NCBI GenBank assembly: GCA_948567375.1
Contig: OX419761.1
Location: 41,728,501-41,792,500, forward strand
DNA: 64,000 nucleotides
Direction of reading: 5' to 3'
Origin: Lunularia cruciata
Taxonomy: Eukaryota > Streptophyta > Marchantiopsida > Lunulariales > Lunulariaceae
Shown here in pieces: positions 1-12,419 of the stretch (its first letter is position 1; the number at the start of each line of letters is the position of its first letter). The position numbers and the translations under genes were made by a program. The notes under the pieces were generated by a model. It saw only the letters and a list, made by a program, of their open reading frames with translations, was not told where the DNA came from and made no database searches.

Positions 1-2921
1 ACATAGGCTATTTATAGATGTGATACACCCCTTTGGAAGTTGGAGGTGAGGAGGAATACCTAAATGGGGCCATGCTATACACTTTGACACCTTACTCTCA
101 AGCCTAAAAGATGAAGCTCGGTAGTCAAGTGGTCAAAGGCCTGCCTAATTTGATCCATCAAGCCCATGATGTGTGTATCATATGCCAAGGAGGAAAAAAC
201 ACAACCTAGCATAGCCAAAGCAATAGATAAGAGTGCATTTTAAAGTGAACCATGGCAAAATAAAATCCCCTAAATGATATCGTTATCATTTATTGTACCA
301 ACTACAAACTCCAATACATTGGTTCCTCTTTTGAGAAACCATATTTATAATAAAAGGAAGAAGGAGAGTTATAGAAAGACCGCACGCAAGGAATAAGACT
401 TGCTAAGGATCCATTTGTTTCACTAATTCTCTAAAGATGAATGCAAGTAAGACTCATGCAAATACCACATTATAACACTCCAAAATTTACAATCTCAATA
501 ATGGTGGATCAATGCACATATGCATCTTGGCATTTATCCATTGATTTATGTGATAAATAGTGTCCTTATTAACTACTTCTAAATTTGTATTGCACACACT
601 TTATCTTGGGCTACGCTAAAACATTTGAGTAACAATTATGCTCATTAATATTAAAATAGAATTATCATAAAAATCAAAGAGTTTCAAAGAAATTGGTCCA
701 ACCCAAGAACATAAGAAATACATCTTTTCATGTTGGGAAAGAAAAAGGTATATATAATGTATAAAAGTAGTACCCCAAAGGAAAAGAGACAGGAATATAA
801 AACATAAGTGCTAAAGGAAAAGGAGTACAAGGCCTGATCTTTCGAAAAGGCCTGGAAAGACACTCAAGAACAAAATGCAAACCCACAAAAACTACAGGAA
901 CACCAAAGGAGTAAAATGGGGCTAAGCCCCAATATCTAAAACTCATCTTCCTTTGCTGTGTCGTGCGTATATACATTGTTACATAACATACATCTTTGTC
1001 AACATCATACACTATAGAAGTACAATTCACACATAAGGTACCAACAATCAACCAAGCTTGGAGATACCACCAACACCCTCAATTCTTGTGCTCGATTTCC
1101 CCCTATCTCTCACTTCTTTGATGTAATCAGTTTGTCATCAACTCGATTAACTCAAATCAAATCAATACTTTATCATTCACTCAACAATCTGCCAACAATT
1201 GTGCATTGAGTATAAAGTCACACCCACTCTAGCTAAAAGACTCCAAGGGACGCTCGCCAACTTTTTGCCCACCATAGGTAAGAACTCGAAGGCTCAATAT
1301 GAGAGAAGTGAGCTATCTGGGACTGCACTTCTAGGGTATACCTCTGATTTTGACCTAGCTTTCCAACTTTAACGGTGCACTAACGGCACACCTAATAGTG
1401 CGAACAGTGTATCTCACCATGTAATCAGTACTCAGAATATGAAACCTGACGGTCAACAAGTAGTCTATGAATAATTGCCAAAATATCTCTTACTACCAAC
1501 ACTACTACTTCAACGTCCTAGCAATCTCAATGCAATGCTACAAATGGTGTGACATATGTGCTAGTGTCATTGCGCCAGTGGTGACACGCTGCTAGAATGA
1601 ATGATAGACCTCTCTTAGAACACTTTGGAAACAAAGAAAAATGAAGAACCGAGGTAGAGGGAGGAACTACCAAACAAATGGCGAGGGGAGAGGAAAAAGA
1701 TCAGTTTCCATGTTGCTATCCTTAAGCGAGACATGTGAAAATCTTATGACAGTTTAAGCTAGAATCATCCACATGATAGAACTGTAACGCAAGATGAGCG
1801 TTTGGTTTATTGAATTAAGTAAAAGGAAGTAGCGTGAGTTGCTTAAGCAATTCGTAGTTCAGGTCCCTATGGATCGTCCTTTTAGTGACCGTCGTTGTTA
1901 TAGCCACATGCGAACTTTATGCTCTTCAAGTGATTGGTCAAGAAATGGCCACATTTTCTCTAAAAAGCGTGCCAGCCAGTTCGAGGCCACAGAAAATTCA
2001 TCGACGTTGTGTAATTAATACAGATATCCGTGGGGCTTGCTGAAGAACGGATCCGGAGCCGCTGTTATTTTTAACAACAATTGTATCTCAGTTTGTCAAA
2101 TTCCACAAAATAATCTGTGTGCGCTAGGATATTCTTGGTTGTAAATGGGAAGATTCAAACCAACTGGAAGTATCACCCGAACTTACATCGGTCCACTTTG
2201 CGAGTATGAGGAAAGCATTTGAATCTGGTTGTAGATGACAAGTCAACCCAATGACTACAATGTGTAAGAATATGCTATTTCAGAAAGAGAGATAAATTGC
2301 TGGGCTTATTGTCCACGTGGATCCTGAATAGGACACTCGAGACGAGCACATGTGGATAGAACTTCAACGTTGCTTTGCCGAGTTGTGCAAAGCAACAAGT
2401 TGTGCACCTTGACAGAATTTATCTGCAAAAGCTAGCCACCTAGTTTGTCCTCACTTCGATTTTTCCGGATGATACACTACAGGGCAACCTCCGGACTGAT
2501 CTTTCTCAAATAAGGAACCTGCAGCAACTAACCGATACAAAATGTGTTGAAATTCTCATACTTTTCCTCTTCAAGCACGAGTTTTCTTTCATAACTGCTT
2601 GAGAGGATGGTTGAGATACTAGCGAGGGTGCAAACTCTGGGCCGATGGAACGTATTTCACAACTTCCGACAGCGAGCTTTAGTCTAGCTCTCCTTCCAAG
2701 AAGTCCACACCAATGTTTGTATGGCAAGCAGGGAGCTTACAGAATAGCTGCTTGAGTGGTCCTGCACAGTAATCTATTACCAATGACTCTACCATTTACA
2801 TCCGAGAAGTTCAGATCCGTGAGATTCCTTAAGTGACGCCAGGTCATCTCCAGTATGGAGCTGGAACTATTATACCCTGTGATATATGTCACGTTCTCAG
2901 TTCCTAAGGGCTTGCGAACCA
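1..2921. other. Intergenic, no gene recognised
   Basis: This is AT-rich DNA with only short, unconvincing open frames. A short palindromic block at about 911-935 (TGGGGCTAAGCCCCA) matches the hairpin of the LINE 3' tails described below, in minus orientation, but the sequence beyond it diverges, so it is at best a decayed tail. The part from about 2000 to 2921 lies downstream of the 937-residue gene and probably includes its 3' untranslated region; I see no clear polyadenylation signal that would fix its end. Confidence 0.5.
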
Positions 2922-5735
2922 TCAAAGGTGTAAGTTATGGCGCATCAGCTCCTCCAGTGTTCTACTCATACTGGTCCGGCGCGATGCTCTCACACCCTTG
3001 TTACCTTCAATATAGTCGGACTCTCTCGTGCTCTTTTCAGGTGAAGCGGAGGGAGAAGGAGATCTCACGGGAGATAAGTAGTCTCCAGCGACTGGTGACG
3101 CAAACTCCATGCCGTCGTCACTATCATTCCCTTCATCCCACCCGTTTTCACCAGTGGCAACCTCACTCCATTTACTTCCATCCATGCTCAGTGGTGGAGC
3201 GCTGGAAACTTCGTTTCTGGGTGAAGATGTTTGACACATCGGATCATCACTATGTAAAGGTGATCCAGTCTGGCAGATCATACTGTCACTGTGCAGAGGG
3301 GAAGCAGTCATGCAAATAAAATCATCGGCGTGCAGGGAGGTTCTAGCACCCTGGCAAATCAGGTCCTTGGTGAGTAGCGGCTCAATGGGAGAAGCCGTCT
3401 GGCACATATGATTATCCATGGGTTCATGGCCTTGTTCTTCGAGCTCGGCAATGTTAGCATAGCTTCTTCTGGTAGAAAAGGAGAAAGGTACAGATTGAGC
3501 ATCTTGAGAGCCCCTAGGACTGCGGACTAAAGAGCTGCGAGAGGTGGCACTTCTGTTGAGAGAAGAGTCTACATTGATAGCTTGCAAGCTCTGTATCAGT
3601 GACTTATTTGGTAGATCAGCATCTTCATCGGAGGTCCTATGTTCGGTAATAATTCGACGTCGGACAGATCCTGCTACTAGTGCATCGATGAGCTTGGACC
3701 CACCACCTTCTGTAAGCTGCGATGCTCGATGAAAATCAGGTGTGATGGGACTGAAACCATACCACGATGAATCTGGGGCATACCATGTTTTTGCACTTCC
3801 ACTGATGCGTCTCTCCTGAGCTGGTGGAACCCAAGACGATCCGAAGGAGATAGAACCTTCCACAAACTCTGCACCTCTTCCATCATCCGGACTTTGTCTC
3901 GTGCTGGACGCCTCAGACTCATCAGGCAGACCTTCCCTCCAGTCGATTGTCACATCTCCATACCCTGCAGATCCAGGGAACTCGCGGCTATCACCTTGCA
4001 AAGTGTTTCGAATTATACCTTCACTGTGAGTGGACTGCATAGATACACGGCTAACTTGCCCCATTCCTTCTTTGCTGGTGTGTTGTGACTGCCTCAACAG
4101 CTGCAGAAAAGCTTGAGATGATCTCACAATTGGTTGGTAAAACCCTTCACCACTCTGTCTTGACTGTCGAACTGGCTTAAATGCCTCCCCTCCACTACTG
4201 CGTGCATATTTGAGTTGCTGGTAGAATCCGTCACCGTATACTTCCTGGCTTGCCCTGTTCTTATAATATCCATCGGCGCTTTGTCTAGACTGTCGGACCT
4301 CCTGCTTGTAGGCTTCTCCTGCACTGCTTCTAGTCTGCCTGAACTGTTGATAAAGGCCATCGCTATACAGATCATGTAAAGACTTCTCTTGGTACTCATC
4401 ATACTGTCGTGAGTCCCGTGTATGGGTCTTCTCCCCTCCACTACTCCGTGCTTGCTTCAGCCTGTGGAGAAATTCATCGCCTGTCAACTCTTGACTAAGC
4501 CTGCTGCCACCTCGAGACTGATGGTCATCATTACAGTATCCAGGAGCAGAATTATGCGAAAGGTCGTTCCCTTCCCCTGGCGTGTTTTCACGATCCATCC
4601 ACTCAACTAAAGCAACGGAAGGTAAAGGCATCTGAATTGACATCTCGAGTACTCCACTACTGTCGCTATCAATGCTCAGGCCCTCATTTCCAACATTGAG
4701 AGTTCCCCTGGGTTTACACTTCCGCCTGTCTCGCACAAGCCCACCACATCCTTCAGGAGCCACCATGGGCCCTGCACCAAAGTAACCTCTAGCACCTTCC
4801 CCTGACATTTCCCTGGAACCCCTCTTGGGAATTTCCGGGGAATTGGTAGGCTGTGCAGCAGGCATTTCACCATCAGCCTCTCTTTTCCCAACACCACGTT
4901 TGCGGCTGGTCGGGACTTGCCCAATCCATATTCCGTGATTCTCGGCGCTCTTTCTCAGTGGCTCTTTCTTGACAATTTTCTTAGATGCTTGAGGAGACAG
5001 GAACATAGACTTCACAGGTGCTCTATTAGGAGTTGTGCCTTTACCTGGAGTGGAACCTCTTCGGGGCTTCCCAGCATTGTAGCCCCATGCAGAGAACGGT
5101 TGACCCTTGTCTTTAGCCTTGTTTGCATCTTGAGGAACCCCTGGCGAATTGGGTCTTTCTTTCACCTTTCTCGTAGGGGTTTCATCCAAGCTCCGACTCC
5201 TGTCTCTAATCCCTTGGTTTGTTGGAGTGCCAATCGTCGCCAGAGGCTTTCTACCTTTGTTTGTGGGAGTTACAACAGATGAAAGGGGCTTCTTTGGTCT
5301 AGTGGGCGGAGGAGTCTCGTTCTTCACGGGGCCTTTTACCACCTTCGGCCTACTCGTGACAAGGCCGGTAGCAGTCTTGAGATCCCCAGACAAGGCAGCC
5401 GAGGCTGATGGCCGAGGAGATGCCGGTCTTACTCGAGGAGACGCGGGTTTCAAAACTTTCGCTCCTGTGGCTGCTGCTGCTGCTGTTCTGAGGGGGCTCG
5501 GATTCTTTTTCACCACTGGTTTTTCATTCTTAGGAGCTCGACCTTCGATCGTAGTTTTCACATTCCCCGGTTTGTGCTCTCCCAAAGGCTTCATGCCCCC
5601 TGCCCTCATGAACGAGTTGGGTCGACCAGGACTGCAGCCACCGTACCATGCTGGTCTGTTTTCCTTAACCCCGGAATTCATTGTTGACGACATAAAAGAT
5701 CGAGTTGGTGCAGTTGGCCGTGTAGTCGTGCCCAT
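2922..5735 (-). CDS. 937-residue low-complexity basic protein, function unknown
   Basis: A single uninterrupted frame of 937 codons starts at an ATG at 5735 (residues MGTTTRPTAPTRSF) and ends at a TGA at 2922. I do not recognise the family. The first ~330 residues are rich in Lys, Arg, Pro, Ser and Thr and look disordered. Residues about 430-550 contain a repeated motif built on YxDGxYQQ, RSSxGEAxK and VRQSRQSxxGxY. Residues about 775-850 carry a second repeat, xICQTxSPLHSD, three to four times. The C-terminus is Arg/Ser-rich and ends in a short helix-like segment (RTLEELMRHNLHL). There is no signal peptide or membrane segment. The composition resembles that of plant microtubule- or nucleus-associated disordered proteins, but that is only an impression. 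An exon beyond the apparent stop cannot be excluded. Long frames on the opposite strand here are shadows. Confidence 0.8.
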   Translation of the reverse strand: MGTTTRPTAPTRSFMSSTMNSGVKENRPAWYGGCSPGRPNSFMRAGGMKPLGEHKPGNVKTTIEGRAPKNEKPVVKKNPSPLRTAAAAATGAKVLKPASPRVRPASPRPSASAALSGDLKTATGLVTSRPKVVKGPVKNETPPPTRPKKPLSSVVTPTNKGRKPLATIGTPTNQGIRDRSRSLDETPTRKVKERPNSPGVPQDANKAKDKGQPFSAWGYNAGKPRRGSTPGKGTTPNRAPVKSMFLSPQASKKIVKKEPLRKSAENHGIWIGQVPTSRKRGVGKREADGEMPAAQPTNSPEIPKRGSREMSGEGARGYFGAGPMVAPEGCGGLVRDRRKCKPRGTLNVGNEGLSIDSDSSGVLEMSIQMPLPSVALVEWMDRENTPGEGNDLSHNSAPGYCNDDHQSRGGSRLSQELTGDEFLHRLKQARSSGGEKTHTRDSRQYDEYQEKSLHDLYSDGLYQQFRQTRSSAGEAYKQEVRQSRQSADGYYKNRASQEVYGDGFYQQLKYARSSGGEAFKPVRQSRQSGEGFYQPIVRSSQAFLQLLRQSQHTSKEGMGQVSRVSMQSTHSEGIIRNTLQGDSREFPGSAGYGDVTIDWREGLPDESEASSTRQSPDDGRGAEFVEGSISFGSSWVPPAQERRISGSAKTWYAPDSSWYGFSPITPDFHRASQLTEGGGSKLIDALVAGSVRRRIITEHRTSDEDADLPNKSLIQSLQAINVDSSLNRSATSRSSLVRSPRGSQDAQSVPFSFSTRRSYANIAELEEQGHEPMDNHMCQTASPIEPLLTKDLICQGARTSLHADDFICMTASPLHSDSMICQTGSPLHSDDPMCQTSSPRNEVSSAPPLSMDGSKWSEVATGENGWDEGNDSDDGMEFASPVAGDYLSPVRSPSPSASPEKSTRESDYIEGNKGVRASRRTSMSRTLEELMRHNLHL

Positions 5736-7081
5736 TGTTGGAAACGGTTAATGTTTCTCAACTGCATCCCACCATCACATTTCTCTTGGTGAAACACTAT
5801 TAACAGATCGTCCATCCTCACAGAAAGATCTAATGCACAACCAAAATTTCAAATGCAAAGTTGCTCCTGCATAAAAGGTAATACTTCATATACTGGTCTG
5901 GTGGTGTAAAGATGGCATCTTGGAGACCAATTTCATATCCGAGTGATCAACCATTCATCTAATTTACAATCTCAATCCAACAGATCATCCCCAGTCGTAG
6001 ACAGCAAAACTTCAAATTAGAAACGGCAGATTTTGCCCCCGATATTTTTAAACTAGAGAAACCTGAGTAGAATGCCTTAGCTACGAAATTTTCAGCAATA
6101 CAAGTGAAATCTCAAAATCAACCACGCTCGTGATCATGATCGAAGGCATATAAGTGCTCCCAAGAAGCGAAGAAATCAAACCGGACAATGCAAAGGGCAG
6201 AATGGGACTTGGAGTTTATGGGTAAAACCCACGAGCTTATAGGTACCCACAACTTGTGAATCTTGTGAGTCCGCAGAATCTCGCACAAAGTCCGAGCTCA
6301 CGAAGCGCTTGTCTTCCGCCTGCAGTTCGGTTGCGACCACCGAGACCTCAAACCTCTGAAACCACAGCATAGGGTATACGCACCACTTTCCCTTCTTCTT
6401 ACCTTCCGAAATCCATCAGTTCTTATGATCTTTTTTCTCTCTCCATTTCCAGACAAGCTCCCCATCCACATCACAATTCAGACACACAAACCGCATCCAT
6501 TAAACTTGCCCTCTCCACTAGAATCATATAAGCCCTCTCTCCAACCAAACTGATCAGCCTCCAGAGCTCGATCGCATTCGACCCAATCCGTCATACTCAA
6601 ATCGAATCTGGCCTTCAGAAAACTGTCTTCCAACTATCAGAAAAAGGAACATTCTTCCGCTCCAGCAGGTACCCCGACGCTTCCATCATTCGCCCGATTT
6701 GCAACGGATCAATTTGCAGCTCCCGGTGCCAGAGCTCAGAAGCCCATAAATCACTTCCTCTGCAAAACACTGAATTTGCAGACGAACGATGCGCTTCCCT
6801 GTCGGCCTCCCTCTTTTTCACATCGAGAGGCGCGAGACAGTCTCTAGGATATCGAATTCGAATTTCCGTCAATGTCGCGAGACCGTACAGATAACCCAGC
6901 AATCTTGTACAGTAACTTGATGACTAGTTCTTGTGATGAGGATGGGTAGAAGGCACTGAACCCGTCCGATGAAAAGTTGGAATGGTCTGAAACTTCAGTC
7001 AGTACTTGATTTACATGTTCTGACTGACATGCCTGGGGTTTGAAAGAGCCGTTGAAGACCAATTGTCAGAACTGGATTCAG
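5736..7081. other. Upstream region of the 937-residue gene
   Basis: The sequence has higher GC than the flanking intergenic DNA and pyrimidine-rich runs (for example about 6430-6545), consistent with a promoter and 5' leader of the minus-strand gene. The small open frames at 6176-6370, 6615-6902 and 6844-7062 show no recognisable domain and I do not call them genes. No TATA box or start site can be placed with confidence. Confidence 0.35.
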
Positions 7082-7193
7082 CTCATACAGACTCCATTGG
7101 GGCTTAGCCCCATGTTACCTTTTTTGTCTCTCCCTTGTACGGCTTGATGGGGTCTTCCCATCCTTCATTTTTCCTACGCGGTCGCCTTTTTTC
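7082..7193 (+). mobile_element. 5'-truncated LINE 3' tail
   Basis: About 110 bp that match the family 3' tail seen best at 23668-23873: CTCATACAG, then a hairpin TGGGGCTTAGCCCCA (7098-7112), then TTGTACGGCTTGATGGGGTC, then the terminal block CCTACGCGGTCGCCTTTTTT. A short direct repeat GATTCAG at 7075-7081 and 7201-7207 may be the target-site duplication. Identity as a LINE tail comes from the 23.7-kb copy, which continues into the LINE coding end. Confidence 0.75.
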
Positions 7194-7500
7194 TACTTCT
7201 GATTCAGTTTCGGAAGTTCTTCTATAACTCAGGTTAATTATTTATTCGATATCTTATCGAACAGTTCGAATTTCAAAAATTGTATAAATTTAAAATCAAT
7301 TTTTATTAAATTAATTTTTATCTAATCTAAATTAATTTATGTTGATAATTTTTAAATAAATTTTAATATGTTCATATTTTATGTTTTAGGGTGAGATATA
7401 TCTTTCATCAAATTTAATTAGCTAACATTTTATAATCATTTAACTTCTTTAGGGAGATAATAATAACAACTATCCAAATCTATTTTTATTTTCAATTATG

Positions 7501-7600
7501 AGAAGAAAACAGACCTCATAGAACACGATAAGGATGGAAATCCCTATCAAAGCAATAAGTGGAGAGATAAAAGATGTACAATGGAGCTAGGCCCCAATAG
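7501..7600 (-). mobile_element. Degenerate LINE 3' tail
   Basis: A decayed minus-strand copy of the tail family. It keeps parts of the terminal block, the AAGGATGG segment and a mutated hairpin (GGAGCTAGGCCCC). No target-site duplication is evident. Confidence 0.5.
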
Positions 7601-8180
7601 TACCTATATTAGAAATTTGCAGTCTCACACCTAAGATATTCAAACTATGCAAACTATGTCTACAAAGTCCTGAAGCATCTAAAGAAACAGCAACTAGAGT
7701 GATTGCTTTTCTATGGATTGCACGAGCCAATGCTCTCTATAAAGCAGTGGTTTGTGTAATCTACAAGTTTCTATTAATTAAATTTTATTTAGTCATATTA
7801 ATTTATATATGCATTAGATTATTCTTTAAAATACCAAAAATATATGTGTTATAATATTGAACATTATTTACTTTGTTTATTTGTGTAAAATACTTATACT
7901 AATATTTTCCATCAAAATATATAAAATCCTATGTATGATAAATGAAAAATAACATAATACTTAATAAAAATATTTGTTGACAGTAATTTAAAAATTATAA
8001 TAAATATATACAGAACCAAATCAATCAGTTGGGAATGAAGTGACTAAATTCATATGCATTTATAGCAATAATGTTTTTGTAAAGGAATTTCTTCAGAATT
8101 ATTATCCAGAATTATTATTCTTTTTTAATATTTTAGGATTTTGAAAAGAGTATAGTAAGTGTAGTAACTTTTCCTTCATT

Positions 8181-8316
8181 CTCATCTTAGGTGCAAGAGT
8201 GCATATTTCTCATATAGACTCTATTGGGGCCTAGTCTCATTTTACCTTTTTGTCTCCGTTGTCCGGCTTGATGGTGTCTTCCCATCCTTCATGTTTTCTA
8301 CACAATTGCACTTTTT
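8181..8316 (+). mobile_element. Degenerate LINE 3' tail
   Basis: This plus-strand copy includes the sequence upstream of the hairpin (ATCTTAGGTGCAAGAGTGCA, shared with 23.7 kb), a mutated hairpin (TGGGGCCTAGTCTCA), the CCGGCTTGATGGTGTC block and a damaged terminal block (CTACACAATTGCACTTTTT). Most differences from the other copies are transitions. Confidence 0.65.
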
Positions 8317-9289
8317 GACATTATCATCAATATTCTTTATTTAAGTTTGAATTAGAGAGAACTGAAAGTGGAGATGATAAAATAAGTTTGAAATTAGGAA
8401 ATAAAATTCAAAATTTTTATATAATCTGCACTAACTTTAGATATCTTTCTTTGTAGTAATGATAAATTGATTATCTTTGAACTGTCTAGTATTCCAAGCT
8501 TCAAAACTCAACATGAAAGCTCCATAAAATAATACAATTTGACCTTCCAGACTAGAATATTGAATTCAATTAAAATTTCTAAATTATTTAACTTTTTTAT
8601 GTAAAGATTTAATCTTCATAAATTGGTTTTATTAATGGTTTTGAGTGTTAAGATTAGGAATTTAAATTTTAACATTGATGTAGGTGATTTTTTTAATTTG
8701 AAAAGAAATGTAATATTAAAATATTTTAAAGAAAAATTAGGATAATGAAGTTAAACTAGTTTAAATACATACATAAAATTCATTCTAACTTAAAGCTAAA
8801 CAATCTAGAGTAAGAAAACTTCTTATATTTCCATAAAATGCATTATTTAAAGATGAATACAAATTATAACCTACAAAATAATTTATTTTAAAATAATGAC
8901 TTGTATAATATAGAAAAAATATAAGAATGTAAGTATTTTATTGATTTCTTTAAAAAAATTAATTAAAATCATGAAACATCTTCTTGGATAGGAGACCTTA
9001 AGAGAAACACAAGACAAAACACAAAGCTTTACACTCAATATACGATGCCCCAAAGGAGCACCTTAGATTATATAACAAAGGGGACTCTCCCAAAGGAAGC
9101 TCTACCCTTGGATCAAATATATCCATTGCTGACATGTTAACAAGTTGTACCCTTAAATTAGTTGCATGCATTGGTTGCATGTTGGTTCTTATCCTATCTA
9201 GTATGGTCAAACCGACTTTGATTAGATGGAATCTTTAGGAAATCTTCTTGTAAGAATCTTCAAATTGCATGGGTGAGATGCCATTGGAA
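8317..9289. other. AT-rich intergenic DNA
   Basis: No gene or repeat is recognised. The short frame at 8998-9210 on the minus strand is unsupported. The last ~300 bases may belong to the retrotransposon LTR that follows, because the LTR boundary is not visible. Confidence 0.4.
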
Positions 9290-9731
9290 AGCTCTTGATG
9301 AGACAAACTTATGGGAAGTAAAGTTAACCTTTCTTGTGTTGGGTTGAAGGAGTGGAGAAATTTGCACATTTTTTAGGATTAATTCATCCGTTTAGGCTTC
9401 CAAAATTAGCTCTAAAGTTTCCAAGCTATTTTCAGCTCCTGTCCTATTAGTAAAAGTATTCTTTTTTATCCTCTATTTGATGTACCTAGCACATCATACA
9501 TAATATCTTTCTAGATGTTACCAAGTCAATTGTCACCTCTAGATAATGTGTCTAGCTTTCGGTATGACAAATTCACATTATTTTTGGCTCCTATGCTATT
9601 AGTAAGAATATTTTTTTAGTGACAGCTCTATCCGATCTACCTAACCCATCATATATAACATCCTTCCAAAGCCAATTGGTAATATTACCAAGCCAATTTT
9701 CTCTAGATGATATGTCTAGTTATTGGTATAA
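9290..9731 (-). repeat. LTR-like fragment of chromovirus family B
   Basis: This block matches 41693-41971, the LTR of the family B element. Shared stretches include GGAAAGCTCTTGATGAGAC, AATTCATCCGTTTAGGC and TAGATGTTACCAAG. It ends with TTGGTATAACA, where the family B LTR ends TTGGTATTACA. Compared with that LTR it carries an internal duplication: the segment beginning CTATTAGTAAAAGTATTC occurs twice (about 9448 and 9596). No internal retrotransposon sequence follows, so it is a solo LTR or an LTR fragment. Target-site duplications were not found. Confidence 0.6.
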
Positions 9732-10454
9732 CAATAACAAATAAGATTTAATATTGAATATTGTTTAAAAACAATAAATTTATATTATTATTAAACAAAA
9801 AAATTATAGTTTAATCCAAAATTTCTCTTTTATTCTTATAAAAAAATTTATCACATGGTTTAGCATCTGGGAAAAAGTTTTCTTTATATCTCTTATAATT
9901 GTCTTCTTATCACATGGTTCGTTGTTTGGACAAATGGAGACTATTCCATTATACATACTACATAACTCCTTATATCGATTGTAAGTAAGATGTTCCTTTA
10001 AAAAATATAATAGATATTGAATTTATGATAATATTGGCTAAATCATAAATTTCTTATTTTTACATTTTCATCATCGTTAAGAAGCTAGAGGGTAGAATTT
10101 AATATAAATAACGTACATCTACCTCAACATTAAAGAAAGATTAGTAAGATTAGCTCTTTAGTATTATCTCATAAGACTTTATTTGGTTATCAATATATTA
10201 GCATTTTTACCATTTCCACGACAATACACATTTCTAACTTGATTTCTTGGAATCATTCGTTTTACATTTAAATACCTAAGTCTGCTTTGTTACATGGTCG
10301 ATGTGTTCTCTATTTAATGTACTCTTTATTTGTAAAATTAATATTGTAATGTTGTAAGGAGAAACTTCCATATTGTAAGTATTCCAATCTGCAATAATTC
10401 TAGTATCATTGTGTTTTTTTCTTCATTCATTAAATAAATCCCTTTAATCACTTG

Positions 10455-10457
<3 letters not shown>

Positions 10458-10487
<30 letters not shown>
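10458..10487. repeat. (AT)n microsatellite
   Basis: About 15 AT units flanked by CTC and GAG, which makes the whole tract a perfect palindrome. Confidence 0.95.
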
Positions 10488-10490
<3 letters not shown>

Positions 10491-10962
10491 GATAATGGAA
10501 TAAAACTCATGAAACTAATAATTTATACTATAAGAACAATTTTAGTTTGCTAATATTTTCTAGGTGATATGCTATGTAATTGTATAGTATTTCATTTAAA
10601 TCCAGATGAATGAATTATTTATTACAATAAAATTTTCTAAGATCACAATAAACTGACCACATATTCAATAAGAAGTAAATAATATGATCTATTAATTTTC
10701 TTATAAATAATTCCATCTATCTATCTTAACATATTCTAATCAGATCCTATAAGGTAATAAACCTGGCCATAGGAACCGTTGCTCCAAAACACACCAAAAC
10801 ATGTTTCAGAGTTTGAAATGCATATCAAAGTTATATCAAAGATTATATCAAAGTTACTCTGAGATATTAATTAATAAAAATTAGAGCATAGTAATTTATT
10901 TATATTTGAATTTAATGAGTATGAGATCTTGACGGATAGTATCTATTTTAAAACTCAGAATG

Positions 10963-10963
<1 letters not shown>

Positions 10964-11013
<50 letters not shown>
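10964..11013. repeat. (AT)n microsatellite
   Basis: An uninterrupted run of about 25 TA units. Confidence 0.95.
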
Positions 11014-11020
<7 letters not shown>

Positions 11021-11340
11021 CCATATGAATACAAAACTTTAATTACAAGGGATCTATGAAAAAAGAAAAAGTAACTATGATATATGCTCAAGCTAAGTAA
11101 GAGTAGTATGCTTTTAGAATTAAAATTAAAATATAAGTATGGAAAATAGCAACACTGTACAGTAAATAAATAGTACCTAAATTATTTAAAATTATAAAAT
11201 TAAATATTTTTCATAAAAGGCTAAAATAATTTATAGCAGACAAAATTAGTATATGATTATTATCATATTATTCAAAAACTTTTACTCATCTTAATCAACT
11301 ATATTTACTATAATAATTTTCTTGCTTTGTAAGAATCTTG

Positions 11341-11359
11341 TATATATATATATATATAT
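11341..11359. repeat. (AT)n microsatellite
   Basis: A short run of about nine TA units. Confidence 0.9.
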
Positions 11360-12419
11360 TTTCTCATATTCTAGTTTGAACCATATTATATACATAAAAT
11401 TTATGGTGATTTAAAATTCTATTTTTATGTTAAAATAAAAAATAGTTAAAATATATTAATTTAAAATTGGGTTTACTTTAAAATTGCTGTCTTGTTTTAG
11501 AAAATCTAAAGATAGTATTATTAGTATTAGTTGGAAATAAGTATGAGATGCTAACAAAGTGAATCCACTTAGCTTTAAAGAGAGCTTTAAATAACAAGAG
11601 TCACATTGTCTTTTCATTTTATTATGGATGAATTTATTTTTCTATGAAATTCTAAGTTATGTTTAATTTGATGAGAAAAATTTAGTATTACCAATGAAAT
11701 ATATTTTATGAGAGAATATATAAAACTATTGAATTATTGAGGAAAACCAGAAAATCAAACACTAAAATATCTAAATCTACAGATATATCAAAGATCAAAA
11801 AGATTTCTTTCACTCGTAATACTTGGTGAACAGATTATAGCAAAGAATATAGCTTGTAAAAGGTATTACTTCAACATATGTAAGTGATTAGTTGTTTATG
11901 AAGTCAATTTAGGATAAAAACAAATTGGTTTGTAAAGCTTTATTGAAGATGAATATTCTTCAATAAATAGTTCATGTAATAGGAAAATGATATATTAAAC
12001 TATTAATTCAATTTACTTACAAAGAGCTTGAGTACAGGAACTTAATTATTTATCTATGATATTATGATTAATTTTAGTCATAAAATTTTAAAGACTAATT
12101 TGTGAATATAATATATGGTTAAGAATGTTGAAATTTAAAGTGAGTAATCATTGAAAAAGTGCACTGAATGAGTTTGAGTATGAATTAGATAAATATGACC
12201 ATATAATAAAATAAATTATTGTTAAGATAATGAGGCAAATAGGTTAAAAGTAAGAGAACATCAGTTATTTTGAAGTTGATTCATGTTATTGTAAATTATT
12301 TAGGAATGTTCAAATATTGGACAAATAAAGTAATTAATCAGATATTAGCAAATTTACTAGTAGTAAGCTAATATCAAGATAGTCTATAAGGCAAAAGTCC
12401 ACCCGTATTCAATAAAAGT

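Larger units (their letters stand above)
9732..12419. other. Very AT-rich intergenic DNA with microsatellites
   Basis: There is no gene. The sequence is dominated by A and T and contains three (AT)n tracts, listed separately. No transposon domains are visible. Confidence 0.6.

Noticed and set aside
728-1051. 107-codon minus-strand frame
   Set aside because: Hydrophobic, no domain, and overlaps a hairpin like that of the LINE tails.
5149-5751. 200-codon plus-strand frame opposite the 937-residue gene
   Set aside because: Antisense shadow of a GC-rich coding exon.
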